Shown here: positions 1 through 5,007 of the stretch, piece by piece
How the letters are laid out: each line of letters starts with the position of its first letter
How positions within the stretch are numbered: the stretch's first letter is position 1
Assembly (NCBI GenBank): GCA_018057635.1
Contig: JAGPDJ010000214.1
Span: 1 to 5,007, forward strand
Direction: 5' to 3'
DNA: 5,007 bases
Origin: Ferruginibacter sp.
GTDB lineage: Bacteria; Bacteroidota; Bacteroidia; Chitinophagales; Chitinophagaceae
Made by a program: the position numbers and the translations under genes
Notes under the pieces: generated by a model
What the model saw: the letters and a program-made list of their open reading frames with translations, nothing else
Database searches by the model: none
What the model was told of the DNA's origin: nothing

Positions 1-480
1 CCATAATATGATGGCTAAAAGAAAATAAATTGTCTGTGGACTTTCAATTACAAATAACTTGGTGAATGATCTGAAGAATAAATTCAAAGCGCTTTCCGGA
101 GATTTCCATTCGGAAATATGCACTTCCGCGAAATTATTGAACAATACCTGTAGCGCACCGATGGCCGCCAGGGAAAGGCAGGACATTATAACGCCGTTAA
201 ATACTTTTAAGCTTGTTTCATCAAAGAACCCGGCACGGCTATATCTTTTAAAAAGCCGCACTAGTAAATACCCGACATATAAAAAGATAATGTTGCTGAT
301 TATTTGTGTGATGAACCAGACCAAGGGGGCCTGCCCCGCCGGCACCACGTAGGAGTAATCATTGGTTAAATAGGCAATAAACCAACGCAGGTGGTATACG
401 AGTGCTAAAAATGAAAAGGCAATTGTTGCCCACAAAACAGCTTGAATGAATTGGGGCTTTGAAAAATTTGTCCTGGCCAT
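1..480 (-). CDS. Partial multi-pass membrane protein, probably DUF2975-like (3' end outside window)
   Basis: The minus strand is open from an ATG at 478-480 to the window edge, giving 160 residues without a stop, so the C-terminus is missing. Hydrophobic stretches lie at about residues 13-33, 54-77, 95-114 and from 150 to the edge, which suggests four membrane helices. Between helices 2 and 3 is a basic cytoplasmic-looking loop (RLFKRYSRAGFFDETSLKVF, 75-94). A 'G-x-F' loop between the second and third of four helices resembles DUF2975 proteins, as I remember that family. In DUF2975 loci the next gene is often a small Cro/CI-type helix-turn-helix regulator; here it would lie beyond the left edge and cannot be seen. 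There is no N-terminal signal sequence apart from helix 1 and no obvious catalytic residues. The ATG is supported by a promoter about 27 nt upstream. That it is a membrane protein is fairly sure; the family is tentative and the function unknown. Confidence 0.75.
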   Translation of the reverse strand, partial: MARTNFSKPQFIQAVLWATIAFSFLALVYHLRWFIAYLTNDYSYVVPAGQAPLVWFITQIISNIIFLYVGYLLVRLFKRYSRAGFFDETSLKVFNGVIMSCLSLAAIGALQVLFNNFAEVHISEWKSPESALNLFFRSFTKLFVIESPQTIYFLLAIILW

Positions 481-506
481 ATTTTAAAGATTAAGGGAGT
501 ATCACA

Positions 507-536
507 CAAACCTAGGCATTTAATTAAATAAAACAA
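507..536 (-). promoter_or_regulatory. Bacteroidota-type promoter for the membrane protein gene
   Basis: Read on the minus strand, TAGGTTTG at 514-507 is a perfect match to the Bacteroidota -7 consensus TAnnTTTG. A TTG at 536-534 lies 19 nt upstream of it, the expected place for the -33 element. Transcription would begin near 500, leaving a leader of about 20 nt before the ATG at 480. The leader has no clear Shine-Dalgarno and is AT-rich, which is usual for this phylum. The call rests on motif and spacing only. Confidence 0.5.
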
Positions 537-601
537 ATAAAAATTATTGATATATTTTAAATAATAGACATTAAACGTTACCTGCCACTTGATTTTGGGG
601 C

Positions 602-627
602 TCAGGTATCCTGATCAACCGGTTGAT
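602..627. repeat. Two abutting perfect inverted repeats
   Basis: TCAGGTATCCTGA at 602-614 has 5-bp arms around a 3-nt centre. ATCAACCGGTTGAT at 614-627 is a perfect 14-bp palindrome sharing its first base with it. Neither is followed by a T-run on either strand, so a simple intrinsic terminator is unlikely. They lie about 65-90 bp upstream of the -33 element of the membrane protein promoter and just past the stop of the protein-like remnant at 636. Possible roles are a dimeric repressor or activator site, or an mRNA 3'-end hairpin. Confidence 0.45.
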
Positions 628-635
628 TTGTATAA

Positions 636-776
636 TTAATTGTGTGACAGTAAATTAGCAATAGCTGCAGTAGTTAACTCCGAAAATGTTAAGTGTCTGC
701 CTTCAACATTACTGGCAAAGGCAAGGCCGGGCTGATAGTCGGGATTGGATATTCTAACTGGCCGAGCTGACTGCTT
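636..776 (-). pseudogene. Possible 3' remnant of a decayed gene (46 codons)
   Basis: On the minus strand, the frame between a TAG at 777-779 and the TAA at 636-638 reads as plausible protein: residues such as RISNPDYQPGLAFASNVEGR followed by LTFSELTTAAIANLLSHN. The composition is balanced, and the second part looks like a C-terminal amphipathic helix. There is no ATG, GTG or TTG near its 5' end that would make it a gene, and the sequence just upstream does not look coding in any minus frame. It also lies in the same frame as the stop codon of the 149-residue gene (846-848), separated by two stops, which may be chance. I do not recognise the family. The alternative is a chance open stretch in intergenic DNA. 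Confidence 0.3.
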
Positions 777-845
777 CTAAAAGTAAGTAGTAAGTATTTT
801 AAGGAGGACTTTATTTACAAAAGCTTGCCAAGTAATACACCTGTA

Positions 846-1295
846 CTATTGCTGTGTGGCAATGATAGACATCTCCCAGTTTCCGCTATATATACATAGC
901 TCTTCATTATTCAATGAAGGCCCGATGCTTACTTCGACTTCCCAGACTCCAGTAAATGTATGTGCCGCTTCATGATACTCACCATCATATATTAGCAGGG
1001 GCTTTCTGCTGAGGTTTTGGGCGATTGTTTTGCCATCATCCTCCAGGGCAAAATCAACAGGGTATTCTTTTGTAAAATGGATGGCCCTGCCATCAATATA
1101 TCCCTGTATCGTAGCTGGGTGTGGGTTCAATCCTGGTCCTTCCAGCTCCTGGCAGGTACCCCGGAACTGACCTTCTTCCAGCATTTCAATGGTTATGGTA
1201 AAGCTGACTTTCTCCCCGGCAAAGTCCCCATACTCCGGGCCGTATTGAAAATGGCCAAGCCAGGTGCCAGAGAGGTTGTGTTGGGAGGGATGCAT
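846..1295 (-). CDS. Hypothetical beta-rich cytoplasmic protein, 149 aa
   Basis: This is a complete frame from ATG (1293-1295) to TAG (846-848). An in-frame TAA about 30 nt upstream of the ATG, with no other ATG in between, fixes the start. I do not recognise the family. The protein has no signal peptide or membrane segment and appears mostly beta-stranded. It opens with an aromatic/glycine motif, GTWLGHFQYGPEY (10-22), and has alternating-hydrophobic strands near 30-38, a GYIDGRAIHFTKEYP segment (65-79), LLIYDGEY (100-107), FTGVWEVEV (114-122) and a final YSGNWEMSI strand (136-144). The two-ended G-x-W pattern recalls small lipocalin- or avidin-like barrels in which ligands sit in the core, but that is inference from pattern alone. 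The chain is acidic with few cysteines (C48, C134). It appears monocistronic, with 273 nt upstream and 365 nt downstream non-coding. Confidence 0.75.
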   Translation of the reverse strand: MHPSQHNLSGTWLGHFQYGPEYGDFAGEKVSFTITIEMLEEGQFRGTCQELEGPGLNPHPATIQGYIDGRAIHFTKEYPVDFALEDDGKTIAQNLSRKPLLIYDGEYHEAAHTFTGVWEVEVSIGPSLNNEELCIYSGNWEMSIIATQQ

Positions 1296-1568
1296 CGGGT
1301 GAATATCGTAAAAACTATCTTTTAATTATAGTATTTGTTAGAGTATTAAAATTAACTGTTGTATATCTTGTAATTTTTGCGTTAGGCAAACCTTGGCGGA
1401 GATGGTGCTGAGTCAAAGACATGAGCACAACAGTGCTATTAATTGGGTATTTTGAAAGATGATGAGAGTTTTGAGGAATGCTACAAATAACAAAGGAGTT
1501 TAAAAGCTGTAGAATTTTATTTGAGGAAAACTACTTGTATCATTGGGTTTAATCATTTGCAAATGCAA
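1296..1568. other. Intergenic region between the regulator gene and the 149-aa gene
   Basis: It carries the leader of the 149-residue gene and the 3' flank of the two-component operon. I find no convincing promoter: the closest -7-like string on the minus strand, TAATTTTA at 1352-1359, has one mismatch and no well-placed -33. A perfect 12-bp palindrome lies at 1554-1565, and GTGCT / AGCAC / GTGCT arms at 1405-1409, 1424-1428 and 1433-1437 could form two mutually exclusive weak hairpins. No long ORF is present. Confidence 0.5.
1554..1565. repeat. 12-bp palindrome just after the response regulator stop
   Basis: CATTTGCAAATG is a perfect palindrome starting 3 nt beyond the TAG (1569-1571) of the response regulator on the minus strand. 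The stem is AT-rich and no T-run follows, so it is a poor intrinsic terminator. It might still protect or mark the mRNA 3' end, or be chance in AT-rich DNA. Confidence 0.3.
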
Positions 1569-2261
1569 CTAGCAAATTAATTTATATCCCAATCCCCTTA
1601 CATTAATAATTTTTACGGTTGTATCTGCATTTAGATAGCTTCGTAATTTAGAAATAAAAACATCAAGGCTTCTGCCGGAAAAATAGTCAGTATTGCCCCA
1701 TAAGCTTTGCAGTATATCATTTCGTTTCAGCGGTTCATTGCGCTTTAATAGTAAAAGCTGCAGCAAATCGGCCTCACGGGATGTAAGTTGCCTTTTTCTG
1801 ATTCCCATTTTTAGTTCGCCTGACGGGTATAAAAATGTTGATTTACCAATCTGCCATGAATAAGTTACATTTTTAGTTAATGCAACAGGGTTCAACTCTC
1901 TTTTTAGCAGAGATTTCATTCTTACCTCTAGCTCAGCAATGCTGTAGGGTTTTTTTAAATAGTCATTGCCACCCATTTCAAAGCCTTTTACCACATCAGC
2001 AGTTTGTGAACGGGACGTAAGAAAAATTACAGGCGTCATGCTGTCTGTTCTCCTGATTGTTGCAATCCATTCAAAGCCGTTTCCGTCGGGCAGCATCACA
2101 TCTGCTAAAATGATATCGGGTTCTTCCTGTTTATACAAAAGCATGGCTTTAGCAAGCGTAAGAGCATGGTACACTTCAAAGCCTTTTGCTTCAAGGCTTT
2201 CTTTTACAATTTCCGCTAGTGCGGTTTCATCTTCTATGAATAGGATTTTTAATATGGCCAT
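1569..2261 (-). CDS. OmpR/PhoB-family DNA-binding response regulator (RprY-like)
   Basis: The 230-residue protein is a normal length for the family. The receiver domain (about 4-118) has all key residues: acidic pocket E10-D11, phospho-acceptor D54 in the ADVMLPDGNGFE segment, switch T82, Y101, and K104-P105 in DYLKKPY. A linker to about 150 leads into a winged-helix domain ending at 229, with LTSREADLLQLLL, a recognition-helix segment GRSLDVFISKLRSYL and the terminal wing NVRGLGYKL. The WGNTDYFSGRSLDVFISKLR signature resembles the Bacteroides RprY group. It is expected to be phosphorylated by the kinase encoded just upstream and to bind DNA as a dimer on direct repeats. Its ATG (2259-2261) lies inside the kinase gene, a 13-nt overlap that implies co-transcription and translational coupling. 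Target genes cannot be read from the sequence, but the boxes at 3783-3817 are candidates. The family call is firm. Confidence 0.96.
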   Translation of the reverse strand: MAILKILFIEDETALAEIVKESLEAKGFEVYHALTLAKAMLLYKQEEPDIILADVMLPDGNGFEWIATIRRTDSMTPVIFLTSRSQTADVVKGFEMGGNDYLKKPYSIAELEVRMKSLLKRELNPVALTKNVTYSWQIGKSTFLYPSGELKMGIRKRQLTSREADLLQLLLLKRNEPLKRNDILQSLWGNTDYFSGRSLDVFISKLRSYLNADTTVKIINVRGLGYKLIC

Positions 2262-3742
2262 ATCAATGTAACGATTGTGCCCTTCCCTTTGGTACTGCTT
2301 ATCTCAATTTTCCCATGATGTGCTTCCATTATATTTCTCACATAGCTCAATCCCAGTCCATGTCCTTTTACAGCATGATTCGGCTTAGGCTCTCTGTAAA
2401 ATTTATCAAACACATAGGGTAGGGAGGAACTGGCTATGCCCTCCCCTTTATCTTCACAAATGATGCGAAAGTGACGGTTGTCTGATTGGCAGATAATATC
2501 AATGTGAACATCCTCCCCTGAATATTTAATCGCATTGTCTATAACATTTGTCAGGGCTTGCTGAAAAAGTTGTTTGTCTGCCATGAGCAAATTTATGCCT
2601 GTATTATTTGTAAATTGGTAATGTACTTTTTTGTCGGTTGAAATTTTATGAGTTTCTGTTATTTCTTTAATCGTTGTTTCAATTTCTATTTCTTCTAAAT
2701 GGACAGGAATGCTTTTTTTTCCGAACAGGGATATGTTTAAAATATTGTCTATTAAACCGGCCAGCCTTTTAGTTTCATTTTTTGCATGTCCTATATAGCG
2801 AAAATATTTTTCCTTGTTTAATTCTGAATTGTTTAATGCCTCTAAGGCGGCAGAAATAGTGGTCACAGGGGTTTTTAATTCGTGCGTAATATTATTGATA
2901 AAATCGGTTTTGATGACGGCTAGTTTTTTTTCATGAATTAATGCTTTTAGTAACAGCCAGATACAAAAGGAGACTAAAAAAACCAGGAGCAGGGATCCGG
3001 CTAATATCCAAATCATTTTGGAAAGTACATGTCTGATCGGAGAGTCAAAAACAGCTCTTATATACTGTTCTTCTTGTTTCCACCATTTATAGGTGGGTTG
3101 TGCCTTGGTTACAATTTCTCCCTTTTTTATCAATGTATCAGGGAAATTGGAGTAATTGAAAAGACTGTCTGCATGGCTTAAATAGAAATGAAAATTTGTA
3201 AAAATTTTTCTTTCAGCCAGATATTGTTGAAGTAACGGACGAAAACGACTAGTGTCAAAACCATATTGGGTTACTTTTTCGAGGGCAAAATCTCCGAGGC
3301 TTTGGATCCGGTAATAAATCACATGATTTTCCAGGTCTTCAGTTCGGAGGTTTCGGGCAAAGCGCTGTGCTATTTTTCTTTTATAGGCGGTATCATCCTG
3401 CTTTAGATAAGCTGCCAGTTCAGGATGGCTGAAGGATGTAAAGTCGTTCTTGTCTTTTGCGTTAGTAATCCGATGAGAAATCTCGTCTACGTTGGCTAAA
3501 TATTTACTCGAAATTATAAAGGAAGAAGTATCCAGTAACTGTTCTGTTATTATTTGCTCAATGGTATCGCAGCGCAGCTGAAAATCTTTTTTTATGGCAT
3601 CTTCAAAGGCCAGATTTGTTTCTCTTTCAAAATTAATCCGGGAGGCGCTGTAATAATTTGTTATCCAGTAATACTGCAGCAGAATAACCCCTGTTATAGC
3701 CAACAGGCATATTGATAGTAGCCACCGGATATTTTTTATCAT
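2249..3742 (-). CDS. Membrane sensor histidine kinase (RprX-like), partner of the downstream regulator
   Basis: This 497-residue protein is intact. A first membrane helix at about 7-27 and a second at about 240-267 bracket a periplasmic sensor region of roughly 210 residues that I cannot assign to a named sensor fold. There is no clear HAMP domain: the HisKA domain follows the second helix closely, with the phospho-acceptor H287 in FINNITHELKTP. The ATPase domain has the N box NVIDNAIKYS (N403), G1 box DKGEGI (431-436), F box VFDKFYR (444-450) and G2 box GHGLGLS (460-466). All residues needed for autophosphorylation are present. The architecture of two helices, a large periplasmic domain and no HAMP is common in Bacteroidota kinases of the RprX type. 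It is first in the operon and its end overlaps the response regulator. The ATG at 3740-3742 is followed by a proper MIKNIRWLL anchor start. The signal is unknown; the divergent exported redox protein suggests envelope stress or redox state, which is inference. Confidence 0.96.
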   Translation of the reverse strand: MIKNIRWLLSICLLAITGVILLQYYWITNYYSASRINFERETNLAFEDAIKKDFQLRCDTIEQIITEQLLDTSSFIISSKYLANVDEISHRITNAKDKNDFTSFSHPELAAYLKQDDTAYKRKIAQRFARNLRTEDLENHVIYYRIQSLGDFALEKVTQYGFDTSRFRPLLQQYLAERKIFTNFHFYLSHADSLFNYSNFPDTLIKKGEIVTKAQPTYKWWKQEEQYIRAVFDSPIRHVLSKMIWILAGSLLLVFLVSFCIWLLLKALIHEKKLAVIKTDFINNITHELKTPVTTISAALEALNNSELNKEKYFRYIGHAKNETKRLAGLIDNILNISLFGKKSIPVHLEEIEIETTIKEITETHKISTDKKVHYQFTNNTGINLLMADKQLFQQALTNVIDNAIKYSGEDVHIDIICQSDNRHFRIICEDKGEGIASSSLPYVFDKFYREPKPNHAVKGHGLGLSYVRNIMEAHHGKIEISSTKGKGTIVTLIWPY

Positions 3743-3746
3743 GCTG

Positions 3747-3775
3747 CAAATATAAAGCTTGTTCCAGGCTGGCAG
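3747..3775 (-). promoter_or_regulatory. Candidate promoter of the kinase/regulator operon
   Basis: On the minus strand, TATATTTG at 3754-3747 matches the Bacteroidota -7 consensus TAnnTTTG exactly. The -33 position holds CTG (3775-3773) with an 18-nt spacer, one mismatch from TTG. The -7 element ends only 4 nt before the kinase ATG, so the transcript would be leaderless or nearly so. A weak -33 would fit a promoter that needs an activator. The exact motif is seen; its use is inferred. Confidence 0.35.
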
Positions 3776-3780
3776 TGACC

Positions 3781-3823
3781 GTTAACAAACGATAACATTC
3801 GATTAGGGGTGGTTAACGCTAAG
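3781..3823. promoter_or_regulatory. Phased TAAC boxes: candidate response-regulator operator
   Basis: TAAC occurs at 3783-3786, 3793-3796 and 3814-3817, i.e. with offsets of 10 and 21 bp, one and two helical turns. The first two sit in a tandem near-repeat, AACAAACGAT / AACATTCGAT (3784-3803), identical at 8 of 10 positions. OmpR/PhoB-type regulators generally bind direct repeats spaced by about one turn. The boxes lie between the kinase -7 element and the start of the divergent gene, so one bound regulator could act on both. No experimental site is known to me for this regulator. Confidence 0.35.
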
Positions 3824-3839
3824 ATATTGGCAGGATATG

Positions 3840-3847
3840 GAGCTTTG
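3840..3847 (+). promoter_or_regulatory. Weak candidate -7 element for the thioredoxin/DUF3738 gene
   Basis: GAGCTTTG differs from TAnnTTTG only at the first base and lies 14 nt before the ATG at 3862. No TTG is found at the usual -33 spacing, but the phased TAAC boxes occupy about 23-57 bp upstream, where an OmpR-type activator would sit. This would be an activator-dependent promoter if real. Confidence 0.2.
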
Positions 3848-3861
3848 TAAAAATATAATTT

Positions 3862-5007
3862 ATGAAAAAAATGATGATCTGTTTTTGTATGCTGACTGTG
3901 GTACAGTTAAATGCGCAGGATCCGGTTTTGAAAGTCGGTAGCCCTTTTCCCGAGATTACTATTTCCCATATTAGTAACGCACCGTTAAAAGAAATCTACC
4001 TGAACAAGGTAACAGACAATAAATATTATATTCTGAATTTTTGGGGCACATGGTGTGGGCCTTGCCTTCCTGAAATGGACACATTGGCAGTGCTTCAAAA
4101 GAGTAATGAAGGGAAAATTCAGATTATTGCCATTTCCGACGATAATGAAGATCGGAAATCGAAATACCTGAAAAAGAAGCCATCTGGTTTGTGGCTAGCT
4201 ACAGATACAAACTACACGCTTTATAATATGCTGGGCCTCGCATTTGTAGGTCAGAGTGCTATCATTAGCGCCGATAGAAGGATTGTAGCATTGGTAAGAA
4301 CGGATTCAATTAATCAGCAGATGATTAATAAAATATTACGGGGAGATACAGTACTGATGAGCGCAGGCATAAAAGAAGCTAATAACCCTGTACTTGAAGT
4401 GGCCTTTGACATAGATTCAAGTACCCTGCATAGTTTTACCATCAGGGGGTATAAAAAAGGGCTGGCAAGTATGTCTAATGCCTATTGGGACCATAAAACA
4501 TATAAAGACAGAAGGATTACATTTTTTAATTTGTCAATTGGTTCTTTGTACCGGGCTGCTTATGGTATAAAATCTTTTAAACACCAGGAAGTATTCGATA
4601 GTACAGTAAGTGAGATGGAGGTTTACAACTATAATATGAAAAATAAAACAGCTTCATATTGTGTGGATTTGCTGGTTAAGCCTGAACAAAAAGACAGTCT
4701 GTATATCATACTGCAACAATACCTCAATAAACATTTTCCTGTGCAGTCCCGATTGGAGAAAAAGTTTATAGAAGTATTGGTCTTAAAGCAAAAATCAGGG
4801 ATGAAAATTAAACTAACAAAATCCGTTGCTGAAAAAGCCTCTTATGGATTCAGTGGAGCCGGGTACAACGGTGTTAAAGTTTTAGTGTCTGATTTTGCGT
4901 CAGATTATCTTACAAATGAATTAGAATTTCCCGTTGTTGATGAAACCGGGTTGACGGGGTTTTATGACATCAAAACAAATGTAGAACTGCGAAACCGGGA
5001 GGGTATA
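3862..5007 (+). CDS. Exported thioredoxin-fold (TlpA-like) protein fused to DUF3738/TIGR03435 domain, C-terminus cut
   Basis: The frame is open from ATG 3862 to the window edge, 382 residues without a stop. Residues 1-18 form a Sec signal peptide (MKK, hydrophobic core, likely cleavage after LNA before Q19), so the protein should act in the periplasm. Residues about 24-165 are a TlpA/redoxin-like domain: KVGSPFPEI start, YYILNFWGTWCGPCLPEMD with the redox pair C65/C68, and IIAISDDNEDR. The usual cis-proline before the 'LID' strand seems absent; the corresponding segment is LAFVGQSAIISADRRIV (126-142). From about 180 onward the protein resembles DUF3738/TIGR03435, with NLSIGSLYRAAYGI (223-236), a YLNKHFPVQSRLEKK segment, and FPVVDETGLTGFYD (356-369), the most typical mark of that family. 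The family's role is unknown to me; the redox domain points to disulfide reduction or exchange in the envelope. It is divergent from the kinase/regulator operon across 119 bp. ATGs at codons 4 and 5 are less likely starts because they would shorten the basic n-region. Confidence 0.9.
   Translation, partial: MKKMMICFCMLTVVQLNAQDPVLKVGSPFPEITISHISNAPLKEIYLNKVTDNKYYILNFWGTWCGPCLPEMDTLAVLQKSNEGKIQIIAISDDNEDRKSKYLKKKPSGLWLATDTNYTLYNMLGLAFVGQSAIISADRRIVALVRTDSINQQMINKILRGDTVLMSAGIKEANNPVLEVAFDIDSSTLHSFTIRGYKKGLASMSNAYWDHKTYKDRRITFFNLSIGSLYRAAYGIKSFKHQEVFDSTVSEMEVYNYNMKNKTASYCVDLLVKPEQKDSLYIILQQYLNKHFPVQSRLEKKFIEVLVLKQKSGMKIKLTKSVAEKASYGFSGAGYNGVKVLVSDFASDYLTNELEFPVVDETGLTGFYDIKTNVELRNREGI

Larger units (their letters stand above)
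481..845. other. Intergenic region without an intact gene
   Basis: This stretch separates the 3' end of the 149-residue protein gene (stop at 846-848) from the start of the membrane protein gene (480), both on the minus strand. The part next to 480 is very AT-rich and holds the promoter at 507-536. It also contains two adjoining inverted repeats (602-627) and a short protein-like open stretch (636-776, minus). No convincing terminator with a GC stem and T-run was found after the stop at 846. Confidence 0.6.

Noticed and set aside
59..352. Plus-strand open frame of 97 codons
   Set aside because: It lies entirely antisense to the membrane protein reading frame (1-480, minus), which has coherent hydrophobic helices and a promoter; the plus product has no sensible domain character.
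783..795. Imperfect direct repeat of AGTAAGT
   Set aside because: Two short low-complexity copies only; not a recognisable element or tandem array.
801..807. Strong Shine-Dalgarno-like AAGGAGG on the plus strand
   Set aside because: No ATG follows at a usable distance and no open frame begins there; Bacteroidota rarely depend on such sites.
1017..1325. Plus-strand open frame of 102 codons
   Set aside because: Antisense to most of the 149-residue gene. The minus frame has the more protein-like pattern of strands and motifs, and the plus frame runs into non-coding DNA.
1405..1437. GTGCT / AGCAC / GTGCT arms that could form alternative hairpins, like an attenuator
   Set aside because: Stems are only 5 bp, there is no T-run and no leader peptide or nearby downstream gene in the right orientation; chance pairing is likely.
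1421..1462. Short plus-strand peptide beginning MSTTVLLIGYF, with a DDESFEECYK continuation in another frame
   Set aside because: Only 13 codons before a stop, no ribosome binding site, and the frameshifted continuation also stops at once; too short to support a gene or remnant.
1966..2271. Plus-strand open frame of 101 codons
   Set aside because: Antisense to the receiver domain of the response regulator, whose identity is certain; the serine-rich plus product is a shadow.

Overview
The window looks like chromosomal DNA from a member of the Bacteroidota, probably a soil or environmental lineage such as Chitinophagaceae or Sphingobacteriaceae. The evidence is a TAnnTTTG-type promoter, gene starts with AT-rich leaders and no strong Shine-Dalgarno, a two-component pair resembling Bacteroides RprXY, and a thioredoxin fused to a DUF3738 (TIGR03435) domain, an arrangement I associate with this phylum. 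No RNA genes, insertion sequences or CRISPR arrays were seen.

Layout, left to right. Positions 1-480 (minus) hold the N-terminal 160 residues of a multi-pass membrane protein, probably DUF2975-like, whose 3' end is outside the window. It has a good Bacteroidota promoter at 507-536. Positions 481-845 hold no intact gene, but contain two abutting inverted repeats (602-627) and a 46-codon protein-like open stretch (636-776, minus) that may be the tail of a decayed gene. Positions 846-1295 (minus) encode an unrecognised 149-residue, beta-rich cytoplasmic protein. Positions 1296-1568 look non-coding. Positions 1569-3742 (minus) are a two-gene operon: a membrane sensor histidine kinase (497 aa), then an OmpR/PhoB-type response regulator (230 aa) overlapping it by 13 nt. 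From 3862 to the right edge (plus) lies an exported thioredoxin-fold protein with a DUF3738 C-terminal domain, cut by the window end.

The main functional unit is the divergent pair: the kinase/regulator operon reads left and the exported redox protein reads right from a 119-bp shared intergenic region. That region has three TAAC boxes starting at 3783, 3793 and 3814, spaced 10 and 21 bp and so on one face of the helix, between candidate promoters for both directions. I infer that the regulator controls its own operon, the divergent gene, or both. The fusion protein keeps WCGPC but seems to lack the usual thioredoxin cis-proline. No clearly unprecedented system is visible. The redox/DUF3738 protein paired with its own two-component system is the part most worth following.
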